Shown: positions 25,926-35,970, counted from the stretch's first letter. The stretch: DNA of 64,000 bases from Bacillus yapensis (GCF_005280205.1 NZ_SUND01000005.1:124001-188000); one strand, 5' to 3'. A program made the numbers and translations. The notes: a model not told the origin generated them from the sequence alone.

Positions 25926-26933
25926 TCAAATATGTACGGTCTCATGTTGTTCCGTAAAACCTTCTTGGTAAATGCGACTGATGATCGATTCAATGACCGG
26001 CTCTTCTACCGTTAGGTCTTTAATATTATGCGTTTGCGAGATTTGTGTAATCAAGTCAGACGCGGAAATTTCGTCACGGTTAAACCGGATCCAGTACCGA
26101 TATCCTTCCTGCTTCACCAGTGCGCCGCCTGTAACATAGAGTTGCTTTGACGTTTCCTCTAAATCGACGACAAGCGTTCTCATTTTACCGAAGCGTTCTT
26201 TTACCGCAAGTATCTCCCCATCATACACCTTCTGCCCATGATCGATTAGCACCATGCGCTGACATAGCTTTTCAATATCCTCCATGTCATGAGTCGTTAA
26301 AATAACCGTCACTTGTTTCTCTCGATTTATCTCTTGGATAAAAGTTCTCATTTTTTCTTTTGCGACGACATCTAAACCGATCGTTGGTTCATCCAAAAAT
26401 AGAATCGGAGGATCATGAAGTAAGGATGCCGCAATATCGGCCCGCATCCGTTGTCCGAGGGAAAGCTGGCGAACTGGCGTATTGATAAATTCATCAAGTC
26501 CAAGAATCTCTTGAAAAATCGCCATGTTCTCTTTGTAGCGCTTATCTGGAACGCGGTAGATGGCTTTTAAAAGCTCAAACGATTCAATCGTTGGCAGGTC
26601 CCACCATAGCTGAGTTCGTTGGCCGAATACGACGCCAATATTTTTCGCGTTTGCTTGGCGATTTTCGTAAGGAATAATTCCGTTAACCGTGACTTCCCCA
26701 GCAGAAGGGACGAGAATTCCTGTAAGCATCTTGATCGTCGTCGATTTCCCTGCTCCATTCGGTCCGATATAGCCAACCATCTCCCCTTTTTCGATCGAAA
26801 AACTAATGTCTTTCACCGCTTCTTTTTTCGTAAATTCCCGCTTGAAGAGACTTTTTATCGCTCCCATCACTCCAGTCTCACGCTTCGCGATCAAAAACTC
26901 CTTATGTAATCCATTCACTTCAATGATTGACAT
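25926..26933 (-). CDS. ABC-2 type transporter ATP-binding protein
   Basis: A 335-aa nucleotide-binding subunit with an extended carboxy-terminal domain. Walker A is GPNGAGKST, the Q-loop FGQRTQLWWDLP, signature LSLGQRMRADIAASLL and Walker B ILFLDEPTIGLD. The FGQRTQLWWD block is typical of the ATPases paired with DUF990-class permeases. The start is the ATG at 26933. It is first to be translated last: the order on the minus strand is permease, permease, ATPase. Confidence 0.9.
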   Translation of the reverse strand: MSIIEVNGLHKEFLIAKRETGVMGAIKSLFKREFTKKEAVKDISFSIEKGEMVGYIGPNGAGKSTTIKMLTGILVPSAGEVTVNGIIPYENRQANAKNIGVVFGQRTQLWWDLPTIESFELLKAIYRVPDKRYKENMAIFQEILGLDEFINTPVRQLSLGQRMRADIAASLLHDPPILFLDEPTIGLDVVAKEKMRTFIQEINREKQVTVILTTHDMEDIEKLCQRMVLIDHGQKVYDGEILAVKERFGKMRTLVVDLEETSKQLYVTGGALVKQEGYRYWIRFNRDEISASDLITQISQTHNIKDLTVEEPVIESIISRIYQEGFTEQHETVHI

Positions 26934-26946
26934 GTCCACACATCCT

Positions 26947-27753
26947 TTATGAGCCTGTACTCTTATATCGTTTTAACCCTTGCATCCAAATAAAATAGGA
27001 AAGTATGAAAAACAGAAGTCCCACTACAGGTGAAAAATAGCCAATCGCATCTGGAAAGAACGGCGTTTCTTTTTCCAAAATCACGGTTGAGGGAAAATAG
27101 TTCACAAACCCAAAGGGAATTACAAATGCCGTCACCCATTGGAGCAATTTTGGGTAAATCATCAGTGGATAGTACGTTAAATTTCTCGCAGGATACATCG
27201 CTACCCAGTAAAATTGCTCGGACTTCGTTGTCCAAAAGGCCAGAGCGGATATGATCACGAGAAGTCCCCCCTGAATCAAGACGCCTCCAATGATTGCTCC
27301 AATTAAAAATAAAGCCTTAGTGAAAGTCCAGTCGATCTGCAATTCAACACTAACCCACGCAAGTACTACAACACTGAATATAAACTGGCCGAGGGATGAC
27401 ACTTCAAATTTCATAGCCATAAAATGAAAGAAAGGATTGATCGGCCGAACGAGAAAACGGTCAAATGTCCCGTTAAGTATATATGTATCTAGACTGCGAA
27501 AATGGAAGAATAAAATGATGCAGAATCCCCACGATACAATTGCAAGAGCTAAGAGAAAGAGCATTTCGTAAAAATTCCAATCTCCTAATGTTTGAAACTG
27601 ATATAGCATCACCCACATCGTCACTGCTGTGCCCGTATAAGCCGTAAGCATACCAATAATCCGCATGATAAAAGCAAAACGGTATTGGAGCTGCGCTCTA
27701 ACGCCTGCACCGATAAGTTTGAAATATAAATTGATGTATTTTACAACGGCCAT
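26947..27753 (-). CDS. ABC-2 type permease (DUF990 class), subunit 1
   Basis: A 268-aa membrane protein with six predicted helices; the block LNGTFDRFLVRPINPFFHFMAMKFE is characteristic of the ABC-2 DUF990-like class. It is paired with the adjacent permease (3 bp gap) and the ATPase (13 bp). The substrate is unknown. Confidence 0.87.
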   Translation of the reverse strand: MAVVKYINLYFKLIGAGVRAQLQYRFAFIMRIIGMLTAYTGTAVTMWVMLYQFQTLGDWNFYEMLFLLALAIVSWGFCIILFFHFRSLDTYILNGTFDRFLVRPINPFFHFMAMKFEVSSLGQFIFSVVVLAWVSVELQIDWTFTKALFLIGAIIGGVLIQGGLLVIISALAFWTTKSEQFYWVAMYPARNLTYYPLMIYPKLLQWVTAFVIPFGFVNYFPSTVILEKETPFFPDAIGYFSPVVGLLFFILSYFIWMQGLKRYKSTGS

Positions 27754-27756
27754 TTT

Positions 27757-28560
27757 TTATCCCCCTTGAACGACCACTTTATGTGACGCTCGGTTCCAAA
27801 CAAGTCGCAAAATCAAATAGCAAACCACGAGCCAAAAAAACTGAATTCCTAAAGACGTAAAGATTTGGCTTCCGTTTATTTCTCCGATAAAGATCGAAAT
27901 CGGTAGAAAGAAAATGCTTTGAAACGGTAGGTACAACGCGATTGTTTCTAACCATCCTGGGAAAAACCAGAGAGGGATGACCGAACCGGATAATAAGGAC
28001 ATGGCAAAATAAAAAATATCCTCTATTCCGCCCGTTTCAACTAAGAAAAAGGTAAGTAATCCGAATGTCATTTCAACACAGTAACGAATGAGAAATCCGA
28101 GAAAGGCAGAAAGAATGAAATAGATCCACGTGAACCCATCTGTAGGTAGAGTTAAGTCCATAAATAAAAAAAGGAGAAAATAGATCGGCAGTAAAGCTGT
28201 CAGCATATAAAAAGCAACACTACCGAAATCGGCAAATAGATATCTAAGTGGGACATCAAAAGGGCGCATCAATTCAAGAGAAATGTCGCCTGTCCGGACC
28301 TTCTCCTGAATATCCCATAAAGGCGTCCCTGCCTCATTCACACCATCTAGAAATTTACTCACTACTATGTACGTCAACATGGCCGTAAAAGATACTCCTG
28401 CCGCCTCTTCCTTTCCGGCATACAGCGCTGTCCATATGGATCCCCACATGACCAAAAAAATTAAATTGGACCCCGTCCTTGACCATACCTCAAAGCGGTA
28501 AACTGACGAGCGCAAAAATGCTTTTTTCGTAAATGTCCAATACATATTCAATTGACCCAT
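27757..28560 (-). CDS. ABC-2 type permease, subunit 2
   Basis: A 267-aa membrane protein with about six helices. EKVRTGDISLELMRPFDVPLRYLFADFGSVAF is the same class motif as in its partner, so the two permeases form a heterodimer. The start is the ATG at 28560 (MGQLNMYW) after AAGGGGTG; the open frame runs 39 codons into non-coding leader. It is the first gene of the three-gene operon. Confidence 0.87.
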   Translation of the reverse strand: MGQLNMYWTFTKKAFLRSSVYRFEVWSRTGSNLIFLVMWGSIWTALYAGKEEAAGVSFTAMLTYIVVSKFLDGVNEAGTPLWDIQEKVRTGDISLELMRPFDVPLRYLFADFGSVAFYMLTALLPIYFLLFLFMDLTLPTDGFTWIYFILSAFLGFLIRYCVEMTFGLLTFFLVETGGIEDIFYFAMSLLSGSVIPLWFFPGWLETIALYLPFQSIFFLPISIFIGEINGSQIFTSLGIQFFWLVVCYLILRLVWNRASHKVVVQGG

Positions 28561-28660
28561 CTTGCACCCCTTGTACAAATTTAGATTATTAAGACTATTC
28601 CATATTCTAACATAAGGACATGAGATAAGGCTATCCAGTTCCGGATAGCCCTTTGAAAGC

Positions 28661-29750
28661 CTAGGAGAGTTTTTCAATTTCTACAATAATTTTCTCTTTT
28701 AAGGAAGTAACTACTGAGAAATCCATGGCATCGATATAGATGCTTTCAAGTTCATCTCTTAATCCTTTCGCTTCAGCAAGATAAGAAATGGCTTCACTCA
28801 TTTTTTGTTTGTAATTTTTAAAATACACTTCAATTTTGTCAGCAAAGATTTCATCTGTTCCGGCTTTAATAATAGTTCCATACAAATCGATAATTTCATC
28901 CCCTTGTCGAGATGGGAAATATTCATGGGGAGCTGTACTATCAAAAATAGCAATTCCTAATTCTCTAAAAATCAACATATCTAAACTATGAGGGTCGAAA
29001 CCACAATGATAAATCTCTACATCAAATCCTCGTTCTTCTCCCTCTTTGGCGATTTTTTTCAGCATAGTTGATTTACCTGAACCTGGCCTTCCTTTTAGAA
29101 AAAAGCGTTTCGGAATATCCTCCGTTAAGTTTGGAACAAAGTCGACTGCGCCTTTTGGGGTCGCTGCTCCTAAAAAACGGTGCTTGATCGAAGCTTTTTT
29201 GTTTAAAGACATACTTTCAAAAAAGGACTCTACCAATTTCTCGGTTAGTTTATTGGCTTCATTGAAGTCCATGCTATCAATATAGATTTTTTCCCAGTCA
29301 TCATGTATTTTTAAAGCTTCCGCAAAAGTACTATAAGCGGTATTGAACGCTGTGCTGATTTGTTTCGTTAAGTCGATGATTCTATCTTTCTGCAAAGCTA
29401 GTTTTTCTGAATTCCAAGCTTCTCCTAAGTTCACATATTCCTCCACAGCACCTGGAGCTTTAGGTTCAATCACATGCGGCGCTGTTCCATCTACCACTCC
29501 CACTTTTATGCTTGGAATGATGACTCCATCAATGGAATTATTATCAGAGGAGCAATGTAAAAACTCAATATCAAATCCTTTTTCCACCCATTTTTATGCC
29601 GATGTCTTTCATTACAGTAGATTTCCCTGTTCCAGGACCACCTTTTAAAATAAAGATTCGGTCAAGTCCTTCGAGACATTCTTCGTATAAGCTGTAAAAT
29701 CCTCGAGCCGTATTTCCACCTGCATAGTAATTTATAATCTTCCCAGCCAA
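28661..29750 (-). pseudogene. Twin P-loop ATPase gene with one frameshift
   Basis: Together two frames encode a protein like the uncharacterised PRK06851 NTPase family, with two P-loops: GGPGTGKST (first frame) and GRPGSGKST (second). They are separated by a single frame change at an A5 run on the minus strand (29591-29595): with four A the reading is DIGIKWVEKGFDIEFLHCSS, the expected family sequence. As given, the first frame ends after 60 codons. The likely start is TTG 29750 (MAGKIINYYAGG). Real decay or a homopolymer error cannot be told apart here. Confidence 0.8.
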
Positions 29751-29855
29751 AATTAACACATCCTTTAAAGGATTTTCTTCCTTTTATTCATATGCAAAAA
29801 TGGGCGGCTGGGTTAATGACCTAACAATATTTTGTTAAAAATCATGACAAATGTT

Positions 29856-30332
29856 CTATTTGATGAGGTCTACTATCTTTGAATCGGTGGCTGATTGTAA
29901 GTCCATCACCTTCAGTTCCATTTGAAGACCAATTTTCCCACCACTGACAATTATCGTTTCCGAGTTCTGTGCACTTTCATCGATAAAGGTTGGATATGCC
30001 TTCTTCATCCCAATGGGCGAACAACCACCCCTAATATAGCCCGTCCATTTCTGAATATCCTTGACGGGAATCATTTCGATCTTTTTCTCATTTGCAGCTT
30101 TTGCCGCCTTCTTCAAATCAAGCTCATCCTCTACGGGGACGATAAACACGTAGAGATTTTTGCTTGTCCCTTGGACGACCAAAGTTTTAAAAACGATTTT
30201 CGGATCTTTATTGATTTTTCCTGCGACGGAAACGCCATCAATTTTTCCATCCTTGCTCTCATATATAATAAGCTCGTAGGCGATTTTTTTCGCATCCAAA
30301 ATCCGCATGGCATTTGTCTTACTGACCTTCAC
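29856..30332 (-). CDS. ybaK: YbaK/EbsC-type aminoacyl-tRNA deacylase
   Basis: A 158-aa editing enzyme of the YbaK family, which hydrolyses misacylated Cys-tRNA(Pro). The blocks VFKTLVVQG, YVFIVPVEDELDLKKAAK, WTGYIRGGCSPIGMKKAYPTFID (GxxSPIG loop) and SGGKIGLQMEL are conserved. The start is probably GTG 30332 (MKVSKTNAMRIL) after GAGGG; the open frame continues 21 codons upstream over the end of the neighbouring gene. Confidence 0.88.
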   Translation of the reverse strand: MKVSKTNAMRILDAKKIAYELIIYESKDGKIDGVSVAGKINKDPKIVFKTLVVQGTSKNLYVFIVPVEDELDLKKAAKAANEKKIEMIPVKDIQKWTGYIRGGCSPIGMKKAYPTFIDESAQNSETIIVSGGKIGLQMELKVMDLQSATDSKIVDLIK

Positions 30333-30391
30333 GACGCATACCCTCTTTTTCTTTTTCCTCCATCTTATCAAGAAGTGGAAGGTGCTTCCAA

Positions 30392-31288
30392 TCATTTACT
30401 TTCCAATAACGACTTATGAATCCAAATTGCGGCCTGAGCACCATCCCCCATAGCGATCGTCACTTGCTCGGAATGGGCCACAATATCCCCTGCTGCCCAA
30501 ACATTTTTGACAATCGTCATTTTCGTCCGTGGATCCACGACGATATGTTTGTTTTCCAACAGCTCAACGCCTAGTTGCTTAGCTAATTGCGATTTCACTT
30601 CATTGGAGCCAAAAGCAACAAAACCCCGGTCCGCTTCGAGCTTTTCCTTATTTTCGAGAATGACTCCTTGAAAATGATGTCCTTGTGCGAGTACGGATTT
30701 AATTGCAACCTCATAATAAGTGATTTGTTTTTCATTTAAACGTTGTAGGAGATCAGCATCTATTTTTTGAAGTTCATGATTTATGTAAATCAGGTTGTCC
30801 GTCCAATAAGTAAGCGTTAAGGCCATATTCGCTCCCACATTCCCAGAACCGAGCACAATCGTGGGTTTATCTTTGATTTCATAACCATCACAATCTGGAC
30901 AGACGTATACACTCTGCCCTAAGCATGGGAATAGTTCTGGAAGTTCTGGCAAGCGATCCATCACTCCTGTAGCGATTAATATTCGTTTCCCGTGGTACCT
31001 GGTACCATTATGGACGGTCACAATAAACTCCTCTGCCCGCTCGATTCCCTCTACTTTTGCGAGCAAAAATTGTACCCCTAATTTCTCTGCCTGGCTTTGC
31101 CCAACAGTTCGCAAATGCTCCCCACTTACCCCATCTGGATAGCCCAAGATGTTGTGGTAACTTTGGCATATCGTTGAACGCCCATCCCCTGCATCAATAA
31201 CGAGAACCTTATGCATGTATCTTCCTAGCTGAATTGCTGCCTGCAATCCAGCAATCCCACCGCCAATAATGATGCAATCGTAAATCAA
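30392..31288 (-). CDS. Thioredoxin reductase-like flavoprotein
   Basis: A 298-aa NAD(P)/FAD pyridine nucleotide oxidoreductase. The FAD loop is IIIGGGIAGLQAAIQLGR, the redox region VCPDCDGYEI (CxxC), the NADPH loop VLGSGNVGANMAL and the carboxy-terminal FAD motif VWAAGDIVAHSEQVTIAMGDGAQAA. It resembles the short TrxR-like proteins of bacilli rather than TrxB itself. The start is TTG 31288, eight bases after AAGGGAG. Confidence 0.87.
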   Translation of the reverse strand: MIYDCIIIGGGIAGLQAAIQLGRYMHKVLVIDAGDGRSTICQSYHNILGYPDGVSGEHLRTVGQSQAEKLGVQFLLAKVEGIERAEEFIVTVHNGTRYHGKRILIATGVMDRLPELPELFPCLGQSVYVCPDCDGYEIKDKPTIVLGSGNVGANMALTLTYWTDNLIYINHELQKIDADLLQRLNEKQITYYEVAIKSVLAQGHHFQGVILENKEKLEADRGFVAFGSNEVKSQLAKQLGVELLENKHIVVDPRTKMTIVKNVWAAGDIVAHSEQVTIAMGDGAQAAIWIHKSLLESK

Positions 31289-31357
31289 TTTAAAGACTCC
31301 CTTCAAAACGGTTATCTCTTAATTTTCCCGACGAAGAATTTTGTTACTCATTTCAGA

Positions 31358-31391
31358 ATAAAAAACCCTCCACTAAAAAAAGTAGAGGGTC
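31358..31391 (-). terminator. Terminator after the ABC exporter pair
   Basis: On the minus strand ACCCTCTAC / GTGGAGGGT with an intervening T-rich loop is followed by TTTTTTATT. Confidence 0.9.
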
Positions 31392-33147
31392 AACTAATTC
31401 CTTTTTGCCGCTGGGATCGAACCAGATCAGCATAAAATCCGTTCTTTTCTAGCAAACTCCGATCCGTTCCTTGCTCAATTACCTGCCCATCCTTCAAAAC
31501 GATAATCAAATCAGCATTTTGAATCGTATTTAAGCGGTGGGCAATGACGAACGAGGTCCTGCCTTCCATCAACTTGGTCAAAGCATCTGTTATCTTCATT
31601 TCCGTAATCGTATCAATACTGCTCGTCGCCTCATCTAAAATAAGGAGCGATGGGTCCGCGAGCAGCGCACGGGCAATCGAAAGAAGCTGGCGCTGTCCAT
31701 GGCTTAAGTCGCTTCCTTCTGAGCTCAAGACCGTGTCATAACCGTCTGGAAGCTTAATAATGAAATCATGCGCATTTGCTTTCTTCGCCGCTTCCACGAC
31801 TTCTTCATCCGTAGCAATCAAGTTCCCGTAGCGAATATTTTCTCTTACCGATGTTCGAAAAAGGACCGAATCCTGCAAAACAAAGGCAGTCTGCTTTCGT
31901 AAGCTCCGTCGCGTAATATTTTTGATATCCTCTCCGTCCACGAAGATCGTTCCTTCATCCGAATCGTAAAAACGCGACAATAACGAAATGACCGTCGTTT
32001 TTCCAGCGCCTGTTGGCCCAACAAGTGCGACGGTTTGACCTGGAGCAGCATGGAAGCTCACATTTTTTAAAGTCGCGACGTCTTCCTCATAGGAAAAAGA
32101 AACGTGCTCAAAGACAATGTCTCCATCCAATGAGGAAATATCAACAGCCTCCGTTTCATCCACGGCTTCCTTTTCCTCATCCATGATTTGAAATACACGC
32201 TCTGCTCCTGCAATTGCGGATAAAATCATGTTAAATTGGTTTGCTAAGTCGTTCAAAGGACGAGTAAATTGACGAGAATACGTCGTGAAGGTCACAATTA
32301 CCCCGATCGAAACGGCCCCTTTTAAGGCTAAAATTCCGCCGACTCCAACAATGATGGTGAAGCTGACATTGTTTAGCATATTCATCAATTTCGGGATAAA
32401 ACCTGAATACGTTTGCGCCCAATAGCTCGATACTCTTAGTGCTTCATTTTTCTCCTCAAACTCTTCGATCACACGACTCTCTTGCGAATACATTTTGATG
32501 ATTTTTTGACCAGAAATGGTTTCTTCAATGTAACCATTCATGTCTCCCAATTCTCTTTGCTGTTCCTTAAAATAAGCTCCTGTCCGATTCGTAATCCATT
32601 TCATCCCCGCGAACAAGACCGGAACGATGAGCAATGTTAAAAAAGTTAACAATGGGCTGAGAAACAGCATCACGATTATGGTCCCAATCAGCGTCAGCGT
32701 ACTCGTAATCACCTGAATAACTGCTGCATTTAACGTTCGGCTGACATTTTCCATATCATTTGTTAAGCGGCTCATCAGTTCGCCATGCTGACGTTTTTGA
32801 AAAAAGGCCACTGGCAGTCTTTGTAGATGTGAGAATAAATGATTTCTCATGAAAAAAACGACGTTTTGTGCAATGCCAATCATCCAATAGTTTTGGAAAA
32901 AGATTGCCCCAGACTGGAGGGTAAAAATGAGCACAAGCCAAGCGAGCATTGGGAAGAGCTGTTCTCCACCCCAACCCGAAATCACTCCGTCTACTGCCAC
33001 ACCCAATAAATACGGCCCGATTAATGCGAGCGCTGAACTGATCAGAATCATGACCATCACGAGGAAAAATAGCCCCTTTTCCTTGGCCATGTACTGCCAG
33101 ATTCGTCGCATTGTTCCTTTCATATCCTTTGCTTTTTTAGTAGACAA
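31390..33147 (-). CDS. Heterodimeric ABC exporter, catalytic-site subunit
   Basis: A 585-aa type IV ABC exporter half: six membrane helices (residues 20-310) and a carboxy-terminal NBD with Walker A GPTGAGKTT, Walker B LLILDEATSSID (catalytic Glu present) and H-loop IAHRL. The signature is LSHGQ, departing from LSGGQ. It pairs with the upstream gene; it resembles the YfiBC/BmrCD (YheIH) class of multidrug exporters. The start is TTG 33147 overlapping the partner's stop by 11 bp, with GGAGGCGGG as the site. Confidence 0.9.
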   Translation of the reverse strand: MSTKKAKDMKGTMRRIWQYMAKEKGLFFLVMVMILISSALALIGPYLLGVAVDGVISGWGGEQLFPMLAWLVLIFTLQSGAIFFQNYWMIGIAQNVVFFMRNHLFSHLQRLPVAFFQKRQHGELMSRLTNDMENVSRTLNAAVIQVITSTLTLIGTIIVMLFLSPLLTFLTLLIVPVLFAGMKWITNRTGAYFKEQQRELGDMNGYIEETISGQKIIKMYSQESRVIEEFEEKNEALRVSSYWAQTYSGFIPKLMNMLNNVSFTIIVGVGGILALKGAVSIGVIVTFTTYSRQFTRPLNDLANQFNMILSAIAGAERVFQIMDEEKEAVDETEAVDISSLDGDIVFEHVSFSYEEDVATLKNVSFHAAPGQTVALVGPTGAGKTTVISLLSRFYDSDEGTIFVDGEDIKNITRRSLRKQTAFVLQDSVLFRTSVRENIRYGNLIATDEEVVEAAKKANAHDFIIKLPDGYDTVLSSEGSDLSHGQRQLLSIARALLADPSLLILDEATSSIDTITEMKITDALTKLMEGRTSFVIAHRLNTIQNADLIIVLKDGQVIEQGTDRSLLEKNGFYADLVRSQRQKGIS

Positions 33148-34864
33148 TGTTGCCCGCCTCCCTTCCTTCAGCCTGTGAAGCATAGATTCTTTGATAGTAG
33201 CTGCTTTCTTTTAAAAGCTTGGCATGATTACCAAACGCGACAATTTTGCCATTATGAAGCAAAAGAATCCGGTCTGCTTCCTTCACCGAACTAATTTTTT
33301 GCGCAATTAACAAAATTGTACACGCTTGTTCTTTCAGTGTTTCAAGAATATTCGCCTCTGTGCGTGCATCGAGAGCACTCGTGCTATCGTCTAATAATAG
33401 AATGCTAGGCTTTCGGACAAGGGCTCGGGCAATGGACAGACGCTGTTTTTGCCCACCGGAAAAATTGACCCCTCTTTGCCCAATATGGGTATCATAGCCG
33501 TCTGGTAACTTCATGATGAAATCATGGATTTCCGCTTGCTTCGCTGCTTCCATGATCTCCTCTAAAGACGCATCATCTTTACCCCATCGCAGATTTTCTT
33601 TAATGGTTCCAGAAAAAAGATGCGCCTCCTGTGGTACCAATCCAATCTGACTACGTAAGTTTTTCAAATCCATCGAGGCGATATTTTCACCATCGATAAA
33701 AATCTCACCTTCACTTATTTCGTACAAACGCGGAATCAATTGGAATAGCGTTGATTTTCCCGATCCTGTTTCACCAAGAATGCCAATGGTTTCTCCAGCC
33801 TTGATCGAAAAATGGATGTCTTCAAGCACTTCATCTTCTAGATAACGAAAGAACACATGGGAGAAATCAATACTCCCCTTGAACGTTCTTTCAGTTGTTT
33901 CTTTTTGTGGCAATTCAGCCATCTGCTCGTCCAAAACCTCAGAGATTCTCTCAGAAGAGGCCTTTGCTCTCGAGAAATTCATCATGAAGAATGAAAAGAT
34001 CGTAAAGGCAAACATGATTCGTGATGCATAGTTGAGGACCGCAACAACTTCTCCAGGCTGTGCTCCTCCTAGGCTTAACTCAACATGACCAAACCACAAG
34101 ATAATAATGATCGCCACATTCATGCCCAGCATTAAAATTGGCATGGAAAGTTCCATTAATCTCAATGCCTTTTTGTTATCATCCATTAAAGTCGTATTTA
34201 CTTTGACAAAACGTTCCTCTTCAAATGGTTCACGTGCATAGGCTTTAACAAGACGCATGCCTAATAAATTTTCGCGAATGACACGATTCACCCCGTCAAG
34301 CTTTCTTTGCACTTGCTGAAATAGAAATACACCCTTTTTCAAAATCCAAATCGTGATGAGTAAAAGAACAGGAACAGAGATTAGAAGAATGTGAGCAAGT
34401 CTCACATGGATTGTATAGGCCATAACAATCCCGAAAATGATAAATAAGGGTGATCTTAGGGCAATCCTTAGAATCATAAAAATAAAGTTTTGAATTTGCG
34501 TAATATCATTGGTCAATCTAGTGATCAAAGAGGAGGTAGGATACTTTTGAAACTGGTAAATAGCAAATTCTTGAATCTTATGAAACAAGCTACTTCGAAT
34601 ATCAGCTCCCATTCCTTGACCTGCTCTTGCCGCATAAAAGGAATTGATAATTCCACCAGCGAAAGCGATAAATGAAAGTCCTAACAATATTCCTCCCCAT
34701 GTATAGACGACGGAAAGATTCCCTTTGACAATCCCCTCGTCAATAATAATCGACATAATAACGGGCTGATATAATTCCACCGCTAGCTCTAAAATCGTAA
34801 AAAACACAGCAATCCACATGGCTAGCTTATATGGTTTCGCAAACTTTAGTAATCGTTTCATCAT
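33137..34864 (-). CDS. Heterodimeric ABC exporter, degenerate-site subunit
   Basis: A 575-aa exporter half with an amino-terminal membrane domain and an NBD. Walker A is GETGSGKST and the signature NFSGGQKQRLS is canonical, but Walker B reads ILLLDDSTSALD (Asp replaces the catalytic Glu) and the switch residue is Gln (LIAQKISSVKEAD). This asymmetry is the hallmark of heterodimeric exporters such as TM287/288 and BmrCD. The start is the first ATG of the ATGATG pair at 34864 after GGGGGAAAG. Confidence 0.9.
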   Translation of the reverse strand: MMKRLLKFAKPYKLAMWIAVFFTILELAVELYQPVIMSIIIDEGIVKGNLSVVYTWGGILLGLSFIAFAGGIINSFYAARAGQGMGADIRSSLFHKIQEFAIYQFQKYPTSSLITRLTNDITQIQNFIFMILRIALRSPLFIIFGIVMAYTIHVRLAHILLISVPVLLLITIWILKKGVFLFQQVQRKLDGVNRVIRENLLGMRLVKAYAREPFEEERFVKVNTTLMDDNKKALRLMELSMPILMLGMNVAIIIILWFGHVELSLGGAQPGEVVAVLNYASRIMFAFTIFSFFMMNFSRAKASSERISEVLDEQMAELPQKETTERTFKGSIDFSHVFFRYLEDEVLEDIHFSIKAGETIGILGETGSGKSTLFQLIPRLYEISEGEIFIDGENIASMDLKNLRSQIGLVPQEAHLFSGTIKENLRWGKDDASLEEIMEAAKQAEIHDFIMKLPDGYDTHIGQRGVNFSGGQKQRLSIARALVRKPSILLLDDSTSALDARTEANILETLKEQACTILLIAQKISSVKEADRILLLHNGKIVAFGNHAKLLKESSYYQRIYASQAEGREAGNIVY

Positions 34865-35036
34865 CTTTCCCCCATGCTGTTCTCCACGTTCCGTTATTTC
34901 GCAACCCAAAATAATTTCGTAGATAATCATAAATTTTACCAAAAATTCAATCTTTTCGATACCCTTTTGATTTTTTGAAGGTTTTTCCAATTATATAAAG
35001 AATAATATTTTTATATAATCGAGGGAGGGAACGAAC

Positions 35037-35495
35037 ATGTATCAATACTTTAATGGGCTCGTGATTCGAGAGGGAACAGAAGGAATTCCTGCGAAGTATG
35101 TAGAAGCACTTTTTGAAGATGCCGGTTGGGCAAGAAATACACCGGATTGGCAGAAAGAAAAATTCTCTTTAATATTCAAGAATTCCACGTGGGCCTTTAC
35201 CGTTTGGGATCAAAATCGAATGATCGGCATGGCCCGAGTCATCTCTGATCAAATCATGGCTGCCAATATCATGGACTTAATTGTGCATTCCGATTATCAC
35301 GGAAAGGGTGTCGGGAAAAAACTTGTAGAGCTTTGTGTTCAGAAGCTTCCACATGGTGATTGGTTCGCTCATACCTCTTCAAATAATTTTCCATTCTATC
35401 TCAAGTGCGGCTTCGAGGTAGATAATATTACACAGCATGGAACCTGTTCCTATTATGGGTACATACAAGCTAAAAGAGACGGACATAGATTGTGA
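35037..35495 (+). CDS. GNAT family N-acetyltransferase
   Basis: A 152-aa GNAT-fold acyltransferase. Motif A is IVHSDYHGKGVGKKLVELCVQKL with the acetyl-CoA loop HGKGVGK, preceded by IGMARVISDQ. The substrate is unknown. The ATG at 35037 follows GAGGGAGGG. It is convergent with tnrA, with a shared terminator. Confidence 0.88.
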   Translation: MYQYFNGLVIREGTEGIPAKYVEALFEDAGWARNTPDWQKEKFSLIFKNSTWAFTVWDQNRMIGMARVISDQIMAANIMDLIVHSDYHGKGVGKKLVELCVQKLPHGDWFAHTSSNNFPFYLKCGFEVDNITQHGTCSYYGYIQAKRDGHRL

Positions 35496-35501
35496 AATTG
35501 A

Positions 35502-35536
35502 TAAAAAACCAGATCACTATGGATCTGGTTTCTTTC
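35502..35536. terminator. Two-way terminator GNAT gene / tnrA
   Basis: The perfect stem AACCAGATC / GATCTGGTT has a 6-nt loop; A-run on the left and TTCTTTC on the right. Confidence 0.9.
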
Positions 35537-35543
35537 ATCACCT

Positions 35544-35876
35544 TTAGTTCTTTCCCTTTGGGATACCAAAGCGTGCGTTCAGTTGCCCACGCAGCATTTG
35601 ATTACGAATTTTTGCATCATCCTCTCGCTTTTTGTCCTTTAACATTTCCTGTCTAATCTCGTAGGTGCGGACCCCTTCATCCCGTTTATTCGCAATATCA
35701 ATAAGTCGTTCTACATCGGAAAAGGAGTACTTTCTATTTCCTCTTTCTGTTCGTTCTGGAAAAATAAGCTTTCTTTCTTCGTAATACCTGATTTGCCTCT
35801 CAGAAAGACCCGTTAATTCACTAACGACACCTATTGTAATTACCTTTCGACTCTTATATAAAGGGTCCTCTTTCAT
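35544..35876 (-). CDS. tnrA: Nitrogen regulator TnrA
   Basis: A MerR-family regulator of 110 aa. The DNA-binding domain (about 13-80: [50 protein letters not shown]) and the short carboxy tail [20 protein letters not shown] match TnrA of B. subtilis, whose tail binds feedback-inhibited glutamine synthetase. It activates nitrogen-scavenging genes when nitrogen is limiting. The start is the ATG at 35876 after GAGGGG. Its own promoter carries a TnrA box. Confidence 0.9.
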   Translation of the reverse strand: MKEDPLYKSRKVITIGVVSELTGLSERQIRYYEERKLIFPERTERGNRKYSFSDVERLIDIANKRDEGVRTYEIRQEMLKDKKREDDAKIRNQMLRGQLNARFGIPKGKN

Positions 35877-35903
35877 CACTTCACCCCTCGAGTTGTTTTT
35901 TCA

Positions 35904-35955
35904 ATTATATAATGGATTGAATGAAAGCATTAGCATTTTGTCAGATTATCTTACA
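35904..35955 (-). promoter_or_regulatory. TnrA box and promoter of tnrA
   Basis: TGTCAGATTATCTTACA (35939-35955) fits TGTNA-N7-TNACA exactly. On the minus strand TATAAT (35909-35904) predicts a start near 35897, 50 bp from the box centre, the distance used at TnrA-activated promoters. This supports positive autoregulation. Confidence 0.75.
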
Positions 35956-35970
35956 CAAAAATAAAAAGAT

